Source of the DNA: Rhizoctonia solani
Lineage: Eukaryota; Basidiomycota; Agaricomycetes; Cantharellales; Ceratobasidiaceae
Direction: 5' to 3'
NCBI RefSeq assembly: GCF_016906535.1
Contig: NC_057377.1
Span: 1,426,001-1,490,000 of the forward strand
DNA: 64,000 nt
Shown: piece after piece, positions 45,545 to 58,905 of the stretch
Layout: each line of letters begins with the position of its first letter
How positions within the stretch are numbered: the stretch's first letter is position 1
The notes under the pieces: model-generated
Seen by the model: the letters and a program-made list of their open reading frames with translations, nothing else
The model's database searches: none
What the model was told of the DNA's origin: nothing
Position numbers and translations under genes: made by a program

Positions 45545-46079
45545 GACTGTTCCTGAAGGAGATGAGAGGAATGAGAACCCGAGTCACGTGCGGTCCCAGA
45601 ATGGAAGTAATTTACCGAAATCAGATAATCTCGTTAGACTGTAAATTATGATATGCGGGTCGGCAGTACATTGGAGTAGAAATACACATAATAGCCAGTA
45701 AAGTGATGTTATCTTGATAATAAGTACTAGTGCGTGAAGAATGGGCAGCAAGTGACTCCCCATATTTAGAGCCATTGAACGCTAGCATAGTGGCACAGTA
45801 AAAATACCAGACTATCTTGACATTTGCCTTGGGAATCTGATGAGACATTACTCAAATATAATCAACGTTGCTAATGCTTGTGTGGGAACAGTTCTGGATT
45901 AGGAACAATGCCTACTACCCTCCTTCCACGTGACCGCACACTGCCACCACTTGTCTCATCCTCATCCCTGCCTCGCCGATCCCAATTACAAGGCACTCCT
46001 TTCTTGGACACAGGCAAATAGTTCCGTGCGAGGGAAATACACATACTAATCCAAAGCTCAAGCTAATGTCAATCTCAAT
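45545..46079. promoter_or_regulatory. Divergent spacer between DCD1 and DOP1
   Basis: It must hold the 5' regions of both genes. Nothing else coding is seen; the reverse frames at 45584-45848 look random. Confidence 0.5.
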
Positions 46080-49000
46080 ATGAGTGATAAAGGAACACAG
46101 GCAACGATAGTCGTTCAGGCTCGGGATACACGTGAGTCGTTCTGAGTTATTGCACTCTTTTGACCAATAGGCCTAAATTGTAAAACGCAATATAATTTTG
46201 GCCACTTATGAACTTTCTGCTGGTCAAGTGACAATCCCCGATACCCTCGCCAATGATCCGAAGTACAAGAAATATGTTATCCAAGTGGACAAATGCCTGG
46301 CAACGTTCGATAATGTGCACGAGTGGGCTGACTTTATTGCTTTCCTCACCAAGCTCTTGAAGGTGAGACTATGCCAATCACATACTCGGAAGTCTAAATC
46401 TCATACATGATCGCTTTTGCTGCGTTATGTGAGGTAGGCATTCCAATCCTACATGCAATTCAAGGAAATTCCACGTAAACTAGTGGTCGCAAAACGACTT
46501 GCCCAGTGCCTGAATCCTGCCCTGCCCAATGGGGTCCATCAGCGTGCTCTCGATGTTTATTCTCATGTGTTAGCAGTTCTAGGGGTGAGTAAAGTACAAT
46601 TATACGGCAATTAACCGTTCTAAAGGCTATTTGTCTCCAGCTGGATGGTCTCAAACGTGACCTTCTCCTCTGGTCTTCTGGCTTATTCCCTTTCTTTGAG
46701 TATGCGGCAACTTCGGTTAAACCAGCACTACTTAATCTATATGATACCCATTTCCTCCCTCTTGGAAACTCGTTGAGGCCTGCGACACGTGCGATGATAC
46801 TCGCTTTGTTGCCAGGTCTGGAAGAAGAGGCAGGCGAATTCTTTGACAAGGTCCTGGCGCTATTGGATAGATTATCGGGAATGGTTGGGCCGGCGTTCTT
46901 CTTTCAAAGCGTTTGGCTCGTCCTTGTTACCTCACCTACAGCGAGGGCTCCAGCGTTGAATCTGTTGATGCGGAGGCTACCTAAGCTTGGGCCTGAAGAT
47001 GGTGAGCTCATACGTCTTCCTCTCTCTTTCTTGATAATAAGGAAAAATCCAGATTTATCTAGTGTCGTTGGTAGCGATGTAGGCCTGATGATACGAGCAT
47101 TTGCTGCCGCCCTGGAAGATGACAATATGTTGGTTCGTCGGGGGACCTTGGAGCTACTCTGTTCGACCTTGCGGATGGATGGAGCTATAATGAAAAAGTA
47201 GGAATATTGCTCAACTTGACGCTGACTTGGACTCACATGATGAATTACAGGGCTCAACGGCCCGACCAGACGATTTTGATGCGTGCTGCAGTTGGAGTTG
47301 TCTTGCGACGCGATTTGTCACTTTCCCGACGTTTGTTCGCTTGGTTATTAGGGAGTTCAGAGCAACCTGCTACACAGGTTACGTATCTCAAGGCAAATGG
47401 ACTTGGCCTCCTAGTATCAACTCTCAAAGTTAGCCCTTTAGCTGACACCCAGCCATGTCTAATGCTCATTATCCCGTTTAGGATGACATGTATGGACTAG
47501 ATGATACTGGGGATACCCGTCCGTTTAAGATTTTTGTTTCGCTATTGGATCGTTGGGAAATCGGTGGCCCTTTGACCGAGCTGCTTATCATCGACGCATT
47601 CGGAGCCTTGAAGAATGCACTGGAGCGATCGCCTGATAACGCTGATGTATGATTTCCTGCTCTTACTTTTCTACCAGACATTTATATATTTTTCGCAGCT
47701 AGTGACTGCAGCTAGCACGCTATATGAGGCCATAGAACCTCAAATTTTGTGGCAGCAGCTGTATGCAACAGCTCGCACTGAGATACTGAGCGGGGCTTCC
47801 GACCTCAAGGTACATCCAATTCAATGTCTCTGAGTGAGTGCTAATTTTGCCCAGGCACTCGAAATGATCAGTTTCATTATATCTACTTTCAAAACACACG
47901 ATCCTGAGGTCCAAAGTATTCATCTACCTGCGGTATCCACAGCTTTAGCGGAAATTTGCAGGGTGAGCGAATACCCTATCGTTATTTTTAGCATACTAAG
48001 TGGGACGTCAGATTCTTGTTGTGGGACAGACTAGCATTATACAATCCAATACCATTCAACGCGCTATACGAATAGTCTCGGATGCCGTTCATCATACACC
48101 GTCCGCCGCTTTATTGGAGAAGCTTGAATTGTCTCAACCCGCACCTGTGCTCGAATTACCGACATCGCCTCTTTCTCCAACGGATAAGCAGATGACTTCT
48201 CCTACTGTTGAGAACCGAGATATTGAATCGTCGAACCCTCCTCCTTACGGCGCAGTAAGCAGAGCAGATACGTTTTATGGAATAACCCCTTCGGACTACC
48301 CTCTACTTTTAATGACGGAGCGACCGGTAGATTCAGTACCATTTTGCTCCTTATTCGAGGACGCAGTTACCATGTGCAAACACCCATTCGTCGGACTTGG
48401 ATCCGGCCTAATGAACTCACTTTTGCTTCGCCTGAAGGATAAGACTGCCGTATCCGTAACAATAGAATGGCAACCCGAAGAATGGATAGAGAGCATAATA
48501 CGCGAGCTTCAAACGGTGAGACCTTTCAGTTACACTATCTTATTTTATATCTAAATTTGACATTAGGACCGGTTGTTTGCCGTGGTGGACTCAGTGATTG
48601 GACTCGTGATTCGGTTATGTCGATCAAGCTTGGTCACACCAGCCTTGACCATTGGGAAACGCCCACAAGTTGAAACATTCATCAGTTTGGTAAGTTTATA
48701 GCCTTTCGCGTTGGAACACTTACTCAAACTCAAGCTCAGTTACTTGGTTATCTCCGCCCCGAGTACACTCCGTATCACGTACGGGGTGTCCAACTATTGT
48801 GGGAGCTACAAGCTACTGTGTCCCACCGCGAATTTGAATCAGTTGTTGCTAAGACACTGTCATCTCAAAAAATGGGGAAAAGCGACGCTTACGAGGCTTT
48901 TGGAGTATTCTGGCGACTGACAGGTCGGTTGCCAGGCTTGGAACCAAGGGTGTATGCGTGCTAATTCCCGAATTGTAGACGATTCACTCGTTCCTGGCTA

Positions 49001-52000
49001 TCGATGCAAGACTCCACTTCTCATAGTCCTTGACACGCTTAAGAGCGAAGATATTCATATCCGCCGTGTGGGGGAGACTTGGATGCGATGCAGTTTGAAA
49101 TCCTATATTCGGTCAGTACCTTTAGGCTGGCGATGGTGTCCGTATTAACGCAAGGTATTAGAGTAATCGAACCGGTACTATTTGATCTGCTTGATCCATC
49201 GATTAAACGAGCCTCGACAACCTTCACCTTCAACGGACGAGACACAAGGGGATATACCTATGAACGTTCGATTGACCAGAGAAAACTCGCGTATGTGTTA
49301 GAGAGCTTGTTGTCAGTCATTAGGTACGGGGGACAGGGATTTGGTAGAGTTGCTCGAACAACTCTTATCCAGCGCTCTCTTTACCCTGGTTTGATGGCAA
49401 GAGCTGAAGCTGGTGAGAAGCTACAATTATGTATCAAGTCAGTAAAGTTGACTGGGTCACAGCGCAAGTCGCTCACCCGAATACAACCTTTTTGGATGTT
49501 CTAATCGAAGTATTATTGCGGTAATTTCTCGAAATACCTATGATAGTAGCTTGTTAATTATTGTCTTAGGATTCTACAGAGCGAGCCCAAGCCTCAGCTC
49601 GCTGCGCATATACAAACTTTGAACGGACATTTACACACAGTTGCATTGGATACTATCCAAGCAATTGTTTCGCGTGGAGAGGTTGACTTACCAACACTGG
49701 AAACTATCGAGGCCACAATCGTTAGCAAACTTTACATGTCGGTACATACCGACAGGGTAGATCTTCAGAATAAACTTCTACATGTTTTACATTCTACCAT
49801 TTTTGCTGCGACCTCTACTGCCATTCTCACTCCTGGCACAGCTCCAGGTTCTCCACGTTTGGCTCCTGGAAGGATCGCGCCACTTCCTGGGGGATCTATG
49901 GACGAGCTTGCGTCAGCTGATAGCCAACCTGCTAAGCTTCCAGGATCTATCAACCCACTTCTAATTCAAACAATAACAGATGGAATTACCCGAACCTCTC
50001 ACACTCCTATACTCCAGCACTGGATGGATTTTGTTTTAATGACAATACCCCATTTCCAACAATCACAAGCTCAAGTGGTGCTTCCTCTTGTTGACTGTGT
50101 CTGTAAACAACTGCGAGTTGCGTTGGAATCTATTCAGGGCCTAACTCAAACCCGACGCAATAACGAGCTCGATCACATATCCCATGTCACTGATGCGGAA
50201 TTCATTGTTTTACTGAACGCTCTTGAACGTCTTGTGCTACTTGCGATTAGTCGAAGCTCTGATCCTGGGCCAACTGAAGAAGACGATACGGCATCAGAAA
50301 AAGAGATCAGTGGTTTATTCGGCATCGTCTCTACTGTTTTCAATTCTGATTCGCACTCCAACGCCGTCGCCGAGAAAATAGTGCCATTATCTCCGTCTTA
50401 TCGATGCTTATTCGACTCCATCAGCGTCTTACATTCCTTGTGGATAGCATCCGCATGGAATCCGTCTACACCCTTGCACGCAATTGACGAGTCCATTTCT
50501 CTTACATATGGCCGAGCTAGGATGCGTTGCCGTAAGGTGTTCGAACGCGTTTTCCGGGTTCAGTCTGCGGACGTTTTAGATATTCTAGTGGATTGCTGGG
50601 ATAAGGGTGAAGGCTCATCAGATGTGGGTCTATTTCCTCATTCGATGGCCAAAAACGGTGTTTATTGACGCACGCTAGATGACATTGAGAACCTTCGAGA
50701 TAGTTGATCTACTAGCGGCTAGTGCCCAAACTGTGATACATATGCTGTGTGAAAGTATATCTATGCGATCGACGACTAGCCTGGGGGACCGTGGTCGTCG
50801 AGCAACAATGAGCAATGCTACTCTGTAAGCAACTAGTTGTTCCATTTCTTTTTATCCAATTCATGCGTTATCTAGCTCGGATATTACCTTGTTCAGGTTT
50901 ATGCAAGAATACCTCGCTAAGCTTGAGGGCCCAGTTGTCAATCAAGTGTGGACTCGATTAATGTCATTACTCAAAGACATAACTGCCAATGTACCAGCTC
51001 ACCGTTCGCAGGTTTTCCCCGCTCTAAAGTAAGTGGTGTTACCAATCTTATTTGAATCACAACTGAACCCTCCCCCCTTAGATGTCTGATCGCGGCTGCT
51101 GAGAAGCAAGCTATGACAACTGCGTTGGACGACAGACGTACCAAGAAGGAACTGCAAGATACTATGGCCAAACTTATTGATGCATGCCTCCATGCTTCGG
51201 GCCGGAGCATTGATGGTTTGGCTTCTCGCAAAGGTACGCGTGAGGCCCTTGCGTCGGGTTCAGCAAACGGAAGAGCATCCCCGTTATCAATCCATCGAGG
51301 TGAGTAGCCGCTGGTGATGGAGAAGCATTTAGATGGTCAATACGTATAATTTAGTCAGGACAGACAGCCTCACAAACGAGAAGATTGTGGCCAGCCCCGC
51401 TGACGATTCTGCTAAGGTAACCGCCGCTTGGGAGACCGATTTGCCTGACGAAGTAAGTGTGGCAAGATCGTTGACCTGCCTCTACTGATGGGTTTGCTAG
51501 ATCAATCTGTTCTTTGCGAGACGATTGATACCAAATCTACGCAAATTCATGGTTGAGAACGACAAGGTTGTAAGCGTATGTGCCAACATTGTGTATTATG
51601 TTATCAACCCAGCAATTCGCTCGAAAGTCAAGTGAGTCGGCTGATCTGCACTCGAACTGAAATTCTGAAAACGATTCTAGGAATGCTATTGATAATCAGC
51701 CGACAATCATGATCATGATGGAAGAACTGGTCAAACAGCAGGTTGCTGTGAGAGCGTGGAGACCACCCCTTGCCGAAGCATTCGACGATCAGAGATTTTT
51801 CGCCCGAGATCCCGATGCTGGATCCGGATGGTGCCCATTAATTCGTGCATATATACTTTCAGACAAATTAGCTGTCCCAGATATTGTCGGTGGGTTGACA
51901 CCAATTGTTTGATATCAAAGTTCTAATTGGGTCATCGAATAGGCCGAGTTACAACTACTTCATCTAACAATATATTTACAAACCGGGAGGCGGAAGCCCT

Positions 52001-52891
52001 AGCACGCACTATTTCCCTACGAAGGCTCTCGTTCGCGATATACTGCGGAGAAACCAATGGGTGCCTGACACATTTGCCTAGCATTCAAGAAAAGCTAGTC
52101 GAACTACTCCGGTCAACTTCTGCTGAGCCAATCGTTCACAGTGAGGTCAGTAAATGACATTCGTACTTGCGTCGGTCGATTAATCTGCGCAAACATAGGT
52201 GTTTTTATGTGTCAGGATACTCTTGTGTCGATTATCCCCGCATAATTTGTCTTCGTTCTGGCCTGTCATTCTTACTGAACTGGTAGGTGGCGATGCTAAT
52301 GTATGGGATTTTAGACACTCATTCGGGCATAGATCAGAATATTTGACTTGGCTCTGGTAGATCCCCCAACTGATAACTCAGATGAATTACTGTTGCTTCT
52401 GGCGGCTTGCAAGTGCGTGGACCTCATGCTGGTCTTGCAGACCCCCGAATTCCAAATGTTAGTTGAACTGTATTTCATATAGTAGAAACTGACATCGGAG
52501 GTTAGCCACCAATGGATGTTTGTAACGGACACTCTGGATGCTGTTTACCGACCTGATGGGTGGAACCCCGCATCACTTATGGACCAGCTGGCAGAGGTTA
52601 TTGGAAGTCTGCCGGTTAGTCTGGGTCCCTTTTTTTTTAATAAGCACTGATTGAAACCGGATTGGATAGAAACTCGAACAAAGTACCACTTCTATGCAAA
52701 CAGCATTCGCCGGCCAGACTTCGAAGCGAAGACCTCTCCTGGGAGCTGTCCGTCGAATAGAGCGACTGGGCGATCTCATTCCTTTCTTTTCTCACGTTAG
52801 CATAGCATTATACGAGGGTGTATATGCGGGCGCAAGTCCTGATATGGACGAGATCGAGCGCGGGTTTCTGGAAGAGATGTTTGGTGGTTAA
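46080..52891 (+). CDS. DOP1: DOP1/Dopey family protein
   Basis: Dop1 is a very large helical-repeat protein that acts with the flippase Neo1 and Mon2 in endosome-Golgi traffic. About 30 exons cover 6.8 kb and encode an estimated 1,800-1,900 residues. The Dopey N-terminal domain is clear: DPKYKKYVIQVDKCLATFDN, VHEWADFIAFLTKLLK, KEIPRKLVVAKRLAQCLNPA, LPNGVHQRALDVYSHVLAVLG, SSGLFPFFEYAATSVKPALL and DTHFLPLGNSLRPATRAMIL. Later regions carry leucine-rich helices typical of the family (for example LRVALESIQGLTQTRRNN). It stops after ERGFLEEMFGG. The first junction is uncertain: the short exon from 46080 (MSDKGTQATIVVQARDT) joins best to the CAAG at about 46228, giving an intron of about 95 bases. 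No disabling change was seen. Confidence 0.83.
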
Positions 52892-53280
52892 AGGGACAAA
52901 TGGTGGATATGTGATTTCTGGATTTCTGGATTCCCATCCAACTTACTGTACACTGTTTCGTACTGAAGCTTTGTTCCACGCTCCAAGTTACTGTTCTCGC
53001 GCATTTCATGGATCATAACCTGTCTGAATTATCATGCAAACTAATTTAGATTTGAGCTCATTATGGAATGGCCAATTTCTATAGAGGTGTGCAACACAAG
53101 TCCAGACCGATTTTTGATAAGTCGACAAGTGTTAGTAGTGTGGTTGTCGGGAGAGGGTGGATTTGCTCGATGAACTCGTTCGTGTTTGAAGTGTTACAAG
53201 ATTCACACTACCTATGTTCAGCGACTCTCGCTCGCGTGGAACTATGTTATGCAACCCTGATCAGCTACGGCGGGAGGTAC
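52892..53280. other. Convergent spacer between DOP1 and PFD1
   Basis: It holds the 3' ends of two genes. The frame at 53068-53322 overlaps the PFD1 C-terminus in the opposite direction and looks like a shadow. Confidence 0.55.
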
Positions 53281-53752
53281 TTATTGAGAAATGCATACGA
53301 TATCTCTCATCTGGGCCTGTGAATCGTTGAGCTGTTTCTCATGATATTTCAATTTTTTAGCCAAATTGTTAATGTCATTTGTTAGCTCCTTTTCTTGACT
53401 CTTGAGACTGTTCTCGATTGTTGATCTGGGCTCTTGCATAAACCTAGGAGCAGTCTGTATCAGGCAGATTGATGAAGAGATATGGAAACATACATTTTCC
53501 CAACGCCCCGATAAAACTGAGCACCCGATTGTGCGGGTATCTCCGATATTTCTTTAGCAGTGAGTTGAATTACGCGTCGGTCCCTCTCCTTAGCGGCGGT
53601 CTGGGCCTTGGTAGTGGAGATAGCGCGTGAACTATCGTTTATTGTTTGATTAATTTGAAGTAGGATCTAGTAGATCTCGTAAGATGTGTTATATTTAATT
53701 GTTTCTCTTAGTTGCTCACCTTCCTCAAGGTATCATCCGAGAGTGTGGCCAT
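53281..53752 (-). CDS. PFD1: Prefoldin subunit 1
   Basis: It is a beta-type subunit of the hexameric prefoldin chaperone that hands nascent actin and tubulin to the CCT chaperonin. Three exons on the minus strand, too short to show as a long open frame, splice into about 122 residues. They start MATLSDDTLRK then ILLQINQTINDSSRAIS, KAQTAAKERDRRVIQLT, FYRGVGKM|FMQEPRSTI and a second coiled coil ELTNDINNLAKKLKYHEKQ. The two coiled-coil arms around a short beta linker (the F-Y-x-G-V-G-K-M-F region) are diagnostic of the prefoldin beta family and closest in type to subunit 1. The last residues (IVCISQ) are unusual and could reflect a different final intron. It is 152 bases from the stop of the next minus-strand gene. 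Confidence 0.85.
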
Positions 53753-53904
53753 AATAGTGGTAGGGCGGTCAACGATCACGTGAGGAAAGCTAGGTAACAT
53801 GTTATTATAAGCGCGTCAAAAACCTTACATAAGTCGCTCAAAAGCAATGGGTAAGGTAACAAATCTTCAGAAGAGATACTCAATTCAAAAAGGTAGAAAA
53901 GTAT

Positions 53905-56545
53905 CTACTCTCTGCCCTTCCTCATTACATATAGCTGTTCAACAAATTTGGCACCCATTTGTATCATCGACTGCTCTTCGTTTGAAATATCCGAGTAAAC
54001 CCTAGCCGGATCTTCAAAAGGACCGTAAACCATCTCACATATCGTCTCATCTTCAGGCAGAGTTCCGTTGTTGAAGTAAGCAAGGGATGCCTTAAATTGG
54101 CAAAGGGATGGGAACGGCACTCCATGCTACAGAGTTAGATGGGTTAGTTGAGCGTGTGGAGGTCATAGCATCTCGCAACTTACCCCGGGGGCGTTCACAA
54201 TGACTAGCCTGGACATATCACCCAGTTGATTATTGATAAATTTCGCACTGGCCAATGGCGTGATCCTGAAAAAACATTTCAAACATCTATCTGTTTCGTT
54301 AACACATCTCTCACTTACGGATCAACCTGGTTTTACAACAATGGCGTTATGCATAAACATGGACATCCATACGAGCCCTTAACTTACCGAACTCGATATG
54401 ACCATTACTGGATTGGCAAGCGTCCTATTCCATGGGCCTGCATAGCGCTCTATCCCATCTACCGGCCAAAATTGGCACCCGCCATCAATGTCAGTCAACC
54501 CTGTGCTACCACCAAAGTATTTCGAGGTGCTATTAACACGCTGTACGACACGCTGTGCGAGGTATTCAGGAGTTGGGAATGTACTTGGGTCAGACTTATT
54601 GAAAGGTAGAGAATCGATGCATGTTACTGCATAGCGTGCCATATTACCGTGGTCAAACCGATCACGAGCAGGGTCAGGCAGGACTCTAAAGAGAGAATCT
54701 GAGCCATGTTTTCAACGGAAAATACTCAAAGCTCACTTGTTCAAGAGAGGTGCTGGGTTTCCTTTTATAGCTTCCTCTAGATCACGGGCAAAGGCTGGCC
54801 AACGGGGTGGAGCCTCCATGGCGTCGAAAAGTTTGGCTCAACATCAGCCATATCAGTAAACAAGTATGATAATAGCAATGATTGTGCTTACAACGAACCG
54901 TCCCAGCCGTAAGGTAAGCAGGAACAATACTGTTGATGGATGGCATAGGCGATGCATATAACTCATCGATAAACTTTTCAACCTTTTGTTCTATTGCGTC
55001 GGCCGAGATGTTTCCTTTGGCAAGTGCGCAACTAGCCTCGCCAGCCTTCAGTGTGTTTGACGCGTAAGTAATTAGCGACTTTGAATTAGCCCACCAAACA
55101 TACCTTCGCGCAAGAATTCAAGAACCACCGGTATGCTTCATCCGCGTCTTGAATCCAGGTATCCATCCACTCGTGCGAATGCTTGTCTGCCCATTCCGCA
55201 GGATTAGCTATTGCCTCTATCATTCCCTTTCCCATACGCTCTGCCATCCTATTCGAGTAAAGTAGGTAGGAATAATACGCACAAAGAGACCACAACCAAC
55301 TCACATGTTGAATAAGGTTGCTCCCAAAATAGAGCCGTAAGATCCTCCCCAATAGTTTCTATTCGCATGTTACAGAATGAGCCCGCTTATCAACGAACAG
55401 ACCCACATGTTCGACCCTTTCCCATCAAGAATGTCTGTCATAAATGCGATATCTCGGACAACTGACGCAGTGCCCATGTAATTCAAGGCAGCTCCACCAT
55501 TGGGTATGTTTTTCGTGCACAACTTGGCTTGTGTCTCGAACAAGGCAAGAGCTTGGCGCTGCTGTGCTACAATGTCGTCAAACGCACGTTGCCGAGAAAT
55601 AAGTGCATCTGAACTTGACGATGAGACGGTAGTATTCGGGGGTTGAGCATGTCCGAGTTCAAAAACTACAGCGGCCGTATAAGTACCATCCTAAAATGCC
55701 GCGGTCTGGAGGCCTACCAGTATTTCTGTAGAACTCGTCCATTTCAGCTATGGATTTGAAGCATGCCGCATTAGGGCTGGTATCAGGCTTAGTATTTGAC
55801 ACAGTGGACTATAGGACAAATGTTCATACGTACATTGTCTGCCCAATACCTATCTTGTGTGTGAGTTGAGGTTTTTGGTTTCTCAAATATGGGCATACCT
55901 CTGGGGTCAAATCCAATAAGGTCGTAATACGGACCTAGCCTGGTTGCCACTAAAAGTGGCCCAGCTTGCGTAGCTAGCCTCACACCTGGCCCGCCTGGAC
56001 CACCTGAGCCAAATCAAATTAGCCATACCTGTAAAACCTGTAAATATGGTGCACATAATGCTTACCTGGGTTGAGAAAAATAGATCCACGTCGAATAGCG
56101 GGATCTGCTTTGTACTTCCCCAGAGCAATTGTAGCGGTTCCAACATTTGGATCGAAGTAGTCGAGGGGAACCCTGTATAATCAATGGCGCGAGTAGAGTT
56201 AATTTACCCTAGCGAGCAGGTGAGAGTCACATACACAATGGTGCCACACTTGATTTTAGGATCGCCAATATCTGGACATGGGTACCACTGAATATCGCCT
56301 ATCGGTCGAGAGGCCCCATGTTGTTTATGACTAAACAACTTGATTAATAATTAGTGCGCAGAACAAGGCCCATGGTAAAGTGGACCTGCTTGTTTCACAG
56401 CTTTAAATGAAGGTGAAGGCGCTTCCAGACATGCGATTAAATAGCCAGAGAGTACAAGACCGAGCCCTTTGGCGTAATGTCCAAGGGAAGGTCTACGATC
56501 GTATGCATGGCTATAGTAAGACTCCAAACTGTTTTTAGATAGCAT
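53905..56545 (-). CDS. Membrane-anchored S33-like alpha/beta hydrolase, TAP-like exopeptidase
   Basis: It belongs to the prolyl/tripeptidyl aminopeptidase-like group that removes short peptides from N-termini. The N-terminus has a hydrophobic segment (GLVLSGYLIACLEA, about residues 28-41), probably a type II anchor or an uncleaved signal. Then IKCGTIVVPLDYFDP, RRGSIFLNPGGPGGPGVR (oxyanion), YYDLIGFDPRG and the nucleophile WGGSYGSILGATLF. The C-terminal TAP-like domain follows: HGNMARYAVTCIDSL, PVMVISSSVDPITPLASAKF with the catalytic Asp, and VNAPGHGVPFPSLCQF with the catalytic His. Minus-strand introns fall between these motifs. It starts at ATG 56545 and stops at 53905; length about 590 residues. 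Several N-x-S/T sites fit passage through the secretory pathway. Confidence 0.84.
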
Positions 56546-58905
56546 GACTGGGGGTGCGTGGTGGTTTCTTGAGAAGTGGTTTTGTGATGTGCCTCATATG
56601 TGAGCTATTCAGGGCTGCGCTTTGATCCTCCATGGCCGAAGGACTCGGATAGAAGCCAGAACATGTGGTGTATGGCGGTAGATCCAGATAGTGCAGGGGT
56701 TGTGAAAATCTCCGCTATATTTCAGTGCTGATGTAATTCTATTCAATGGGTTACTTTACTGATCTTGCCCAATGTTCTGAGATAAATTGTTACTTGCCGC
56801 AATTCACTCTGTAGTAGCATCCAGCACCCAAGTTTGGACCTTTCAACAACATCAGGAATAAGTAATTCACCGAACCCTTTGGGAGTCGCCATGATAAGAT
56901 TACGGCGCCTTGTACAACTTGATTGATTCGAGCCCTCGGCAAAAACGGATTTATTGGAGCGCTCAAGAGCTTTGGGAGCCACCTATGCAATTGGTCAGCT
57001 GATATCTGGTCCAAACCAGTGTCTATGGGACAAAAGCTGTCCTAAAAATGGTAGCACCTAAGCTTACTAATCGGTTAGTGGGACTCCCGAAGCTCCTGAG
57101 CGCTCTCTAGCAAAAACCGTTTTCGCCAAGGCCCGCAAAATAGGCTCCTAGTTCTTGGCAATCATTGAAGTTGAATCAAACTGGTTTGATATCAAGCACG
57201 TATCCCAAGGGAAGCAGCTGCAGAGGCCTGGTGCTATTGTGTGACGATGTGGAATTTATAGCTTTGGATAGGAAAAGGAACGAGGGTGGTTTGCGAGATG
57301 AATGTGCACAGGAGCGGGTTCGAATTCGAATTGGATTCCTTCCCAGTTTTCTCGCGATCAGGCGCCAGTGCTGTGTCTCCCAAGGTACGCCATCACTCAA
57401 TATCACTTCAGCTAGGCGTTAGTTAACCATGGTTTTTTGGGGCCTGGTAAGTCTAGTAGAACAGGTGCATCGTTTTTACATCTACCACATTGCAAACTTT
57501 CTTATAAGACCTTACTTTAACTTATTTTGTCTTGCCTTACAGTGGTATGGCCTTCATGTTGATTAAGTCCCCTAACAAAGTTTTCCCCGTAAATGTAAGC
57601 CGTTACACATGCCTTATGCGTACGGCTCTTCCGGATACGGTATGGTTCAGTCCGGCTAAAAAACCGGTAGTTATTGGTCATAAAATAACTTCCCGGCAAG
57701 CTTTTCCTACGCTCTCTAAATGCCTTCTGCATGAAAATCTAGTTTCCGCCTATCGCGCATCAGTCTCGAACAAATTCCTGTGAACTATGGAAGAATTTGG
57801 CATTCCGACTTAGTTCCGGCTCTAGTACATTGGAATACTACCAATCTCACCCCTTGCGTGCCTGCAACCTATCATCGCCACACTAAAAATAGCGAGGCAC
57901 CACCCGTATTAAGCTACTATATTCAAATTCATTTCTGCTTCAGATCTTTCTATTGCAAGCCCTGGTGGCAGGTGTCAATTAATTCATTAAACCGTATAGT
58001 AATTTCAACGATCTCTGCTCGAGCCCGAGTCTATAAATAAAACACTTTAGACTTTGGGCACAGTTGTTCTTGGAGGCTCGGGAAGGATCATCGGTTTTGT
58101 AAGCCCGCTGCTGGGAGACACCATAACTTGACATCGAGTATATTCTATCTTAACGCCATCACCACATTTGATCAGTGGGGCCCACGTCTCATAATACGTG
58201 CCACCAAATCACAAGGGAAACATAAATGCAGCAAGTCGCGTGATATAATCCTACCAATCACCATTTCTGAGTTGATACGGGATGTCAAATCGAAGGATGC
58301 GGATTGCACATCACACATTCATGTTAGTGGAGCCCCTTTATTGACGCGTAATGTTGGGAAGAAGTCCCAAAGCCGAATTCATGAATAACGAACAACTTAA
58401 ACAAAGCTTGAACTTGTGACCTAATTTATGGCCCAAGCTATAACGAAAACCGAAGTAGCATAGTAGAAACTCAAGGCCAAATGGAGATCAGCTAATAAGA
58501 GTTTCGAAATAACTTATGAGACCTATTGTAATCACCGCGAGGGCATGTGTCGTGTGATCCCACCCCTGCATGAACTTTAGTTCCGTTTGCTGAATCTGAT
58601 TGAGACCAGTACCTAAGCTAGGTAGAGTTTGTTGTATCACTTACCACGCTGAGATAGCGTAGACAGGAGCCCTAAATCATGAATAGATTTAACCAAGAAC
58701 AAGTGTATGCGCGACAAACCATTCATAAAAAGCGAGCTTCACGCCAATTGTACACCTATAGAGTATACATGGAATGGTCCCATAAACACCAGCACACATC
58801 TATTTTGCGTATCAACGCGTACGAATTTATATGTTTATAATTTTTATCCGTTTTCATTCCACAGGATTTTGTTGAACTCCACGTCTCCTACGTTACGAGA
58901 ACTCT
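56546..58905. other. Intergenic region, 2.4 kb, with an imperfect inverted repeat
   Basis: No gene is supported. It carries an imperfect inverted repeat near 56929-57137. The remainder is AT-rich with short random frames, including 57532-58040 where weak open stretches on plus lack motifs. Confidence 0.5.
56929..57137. repeat. Imperfect inverted repeat with ~60-base arms
   Basis: The reverse complement of about 56929-56992 aligns with about 57078-57137, sharing GCTCCCAAAGCTCTTGAGCG versus ACTCCCGAAGCTCCTGAGCG and, further out, CCGTTTTTGCCGAGG versus CCGTTTTCGCCAAGG. The differences are frequent, so the repeat is old. It could be a decayed terminal-repeat element or a foldback relic. Confidence 0.5.

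Noticed and set aside
57532..58040. Weak plus-strand open stretches
   Set aside because: No motif, no codon bias and stops between segments without plausible introns.
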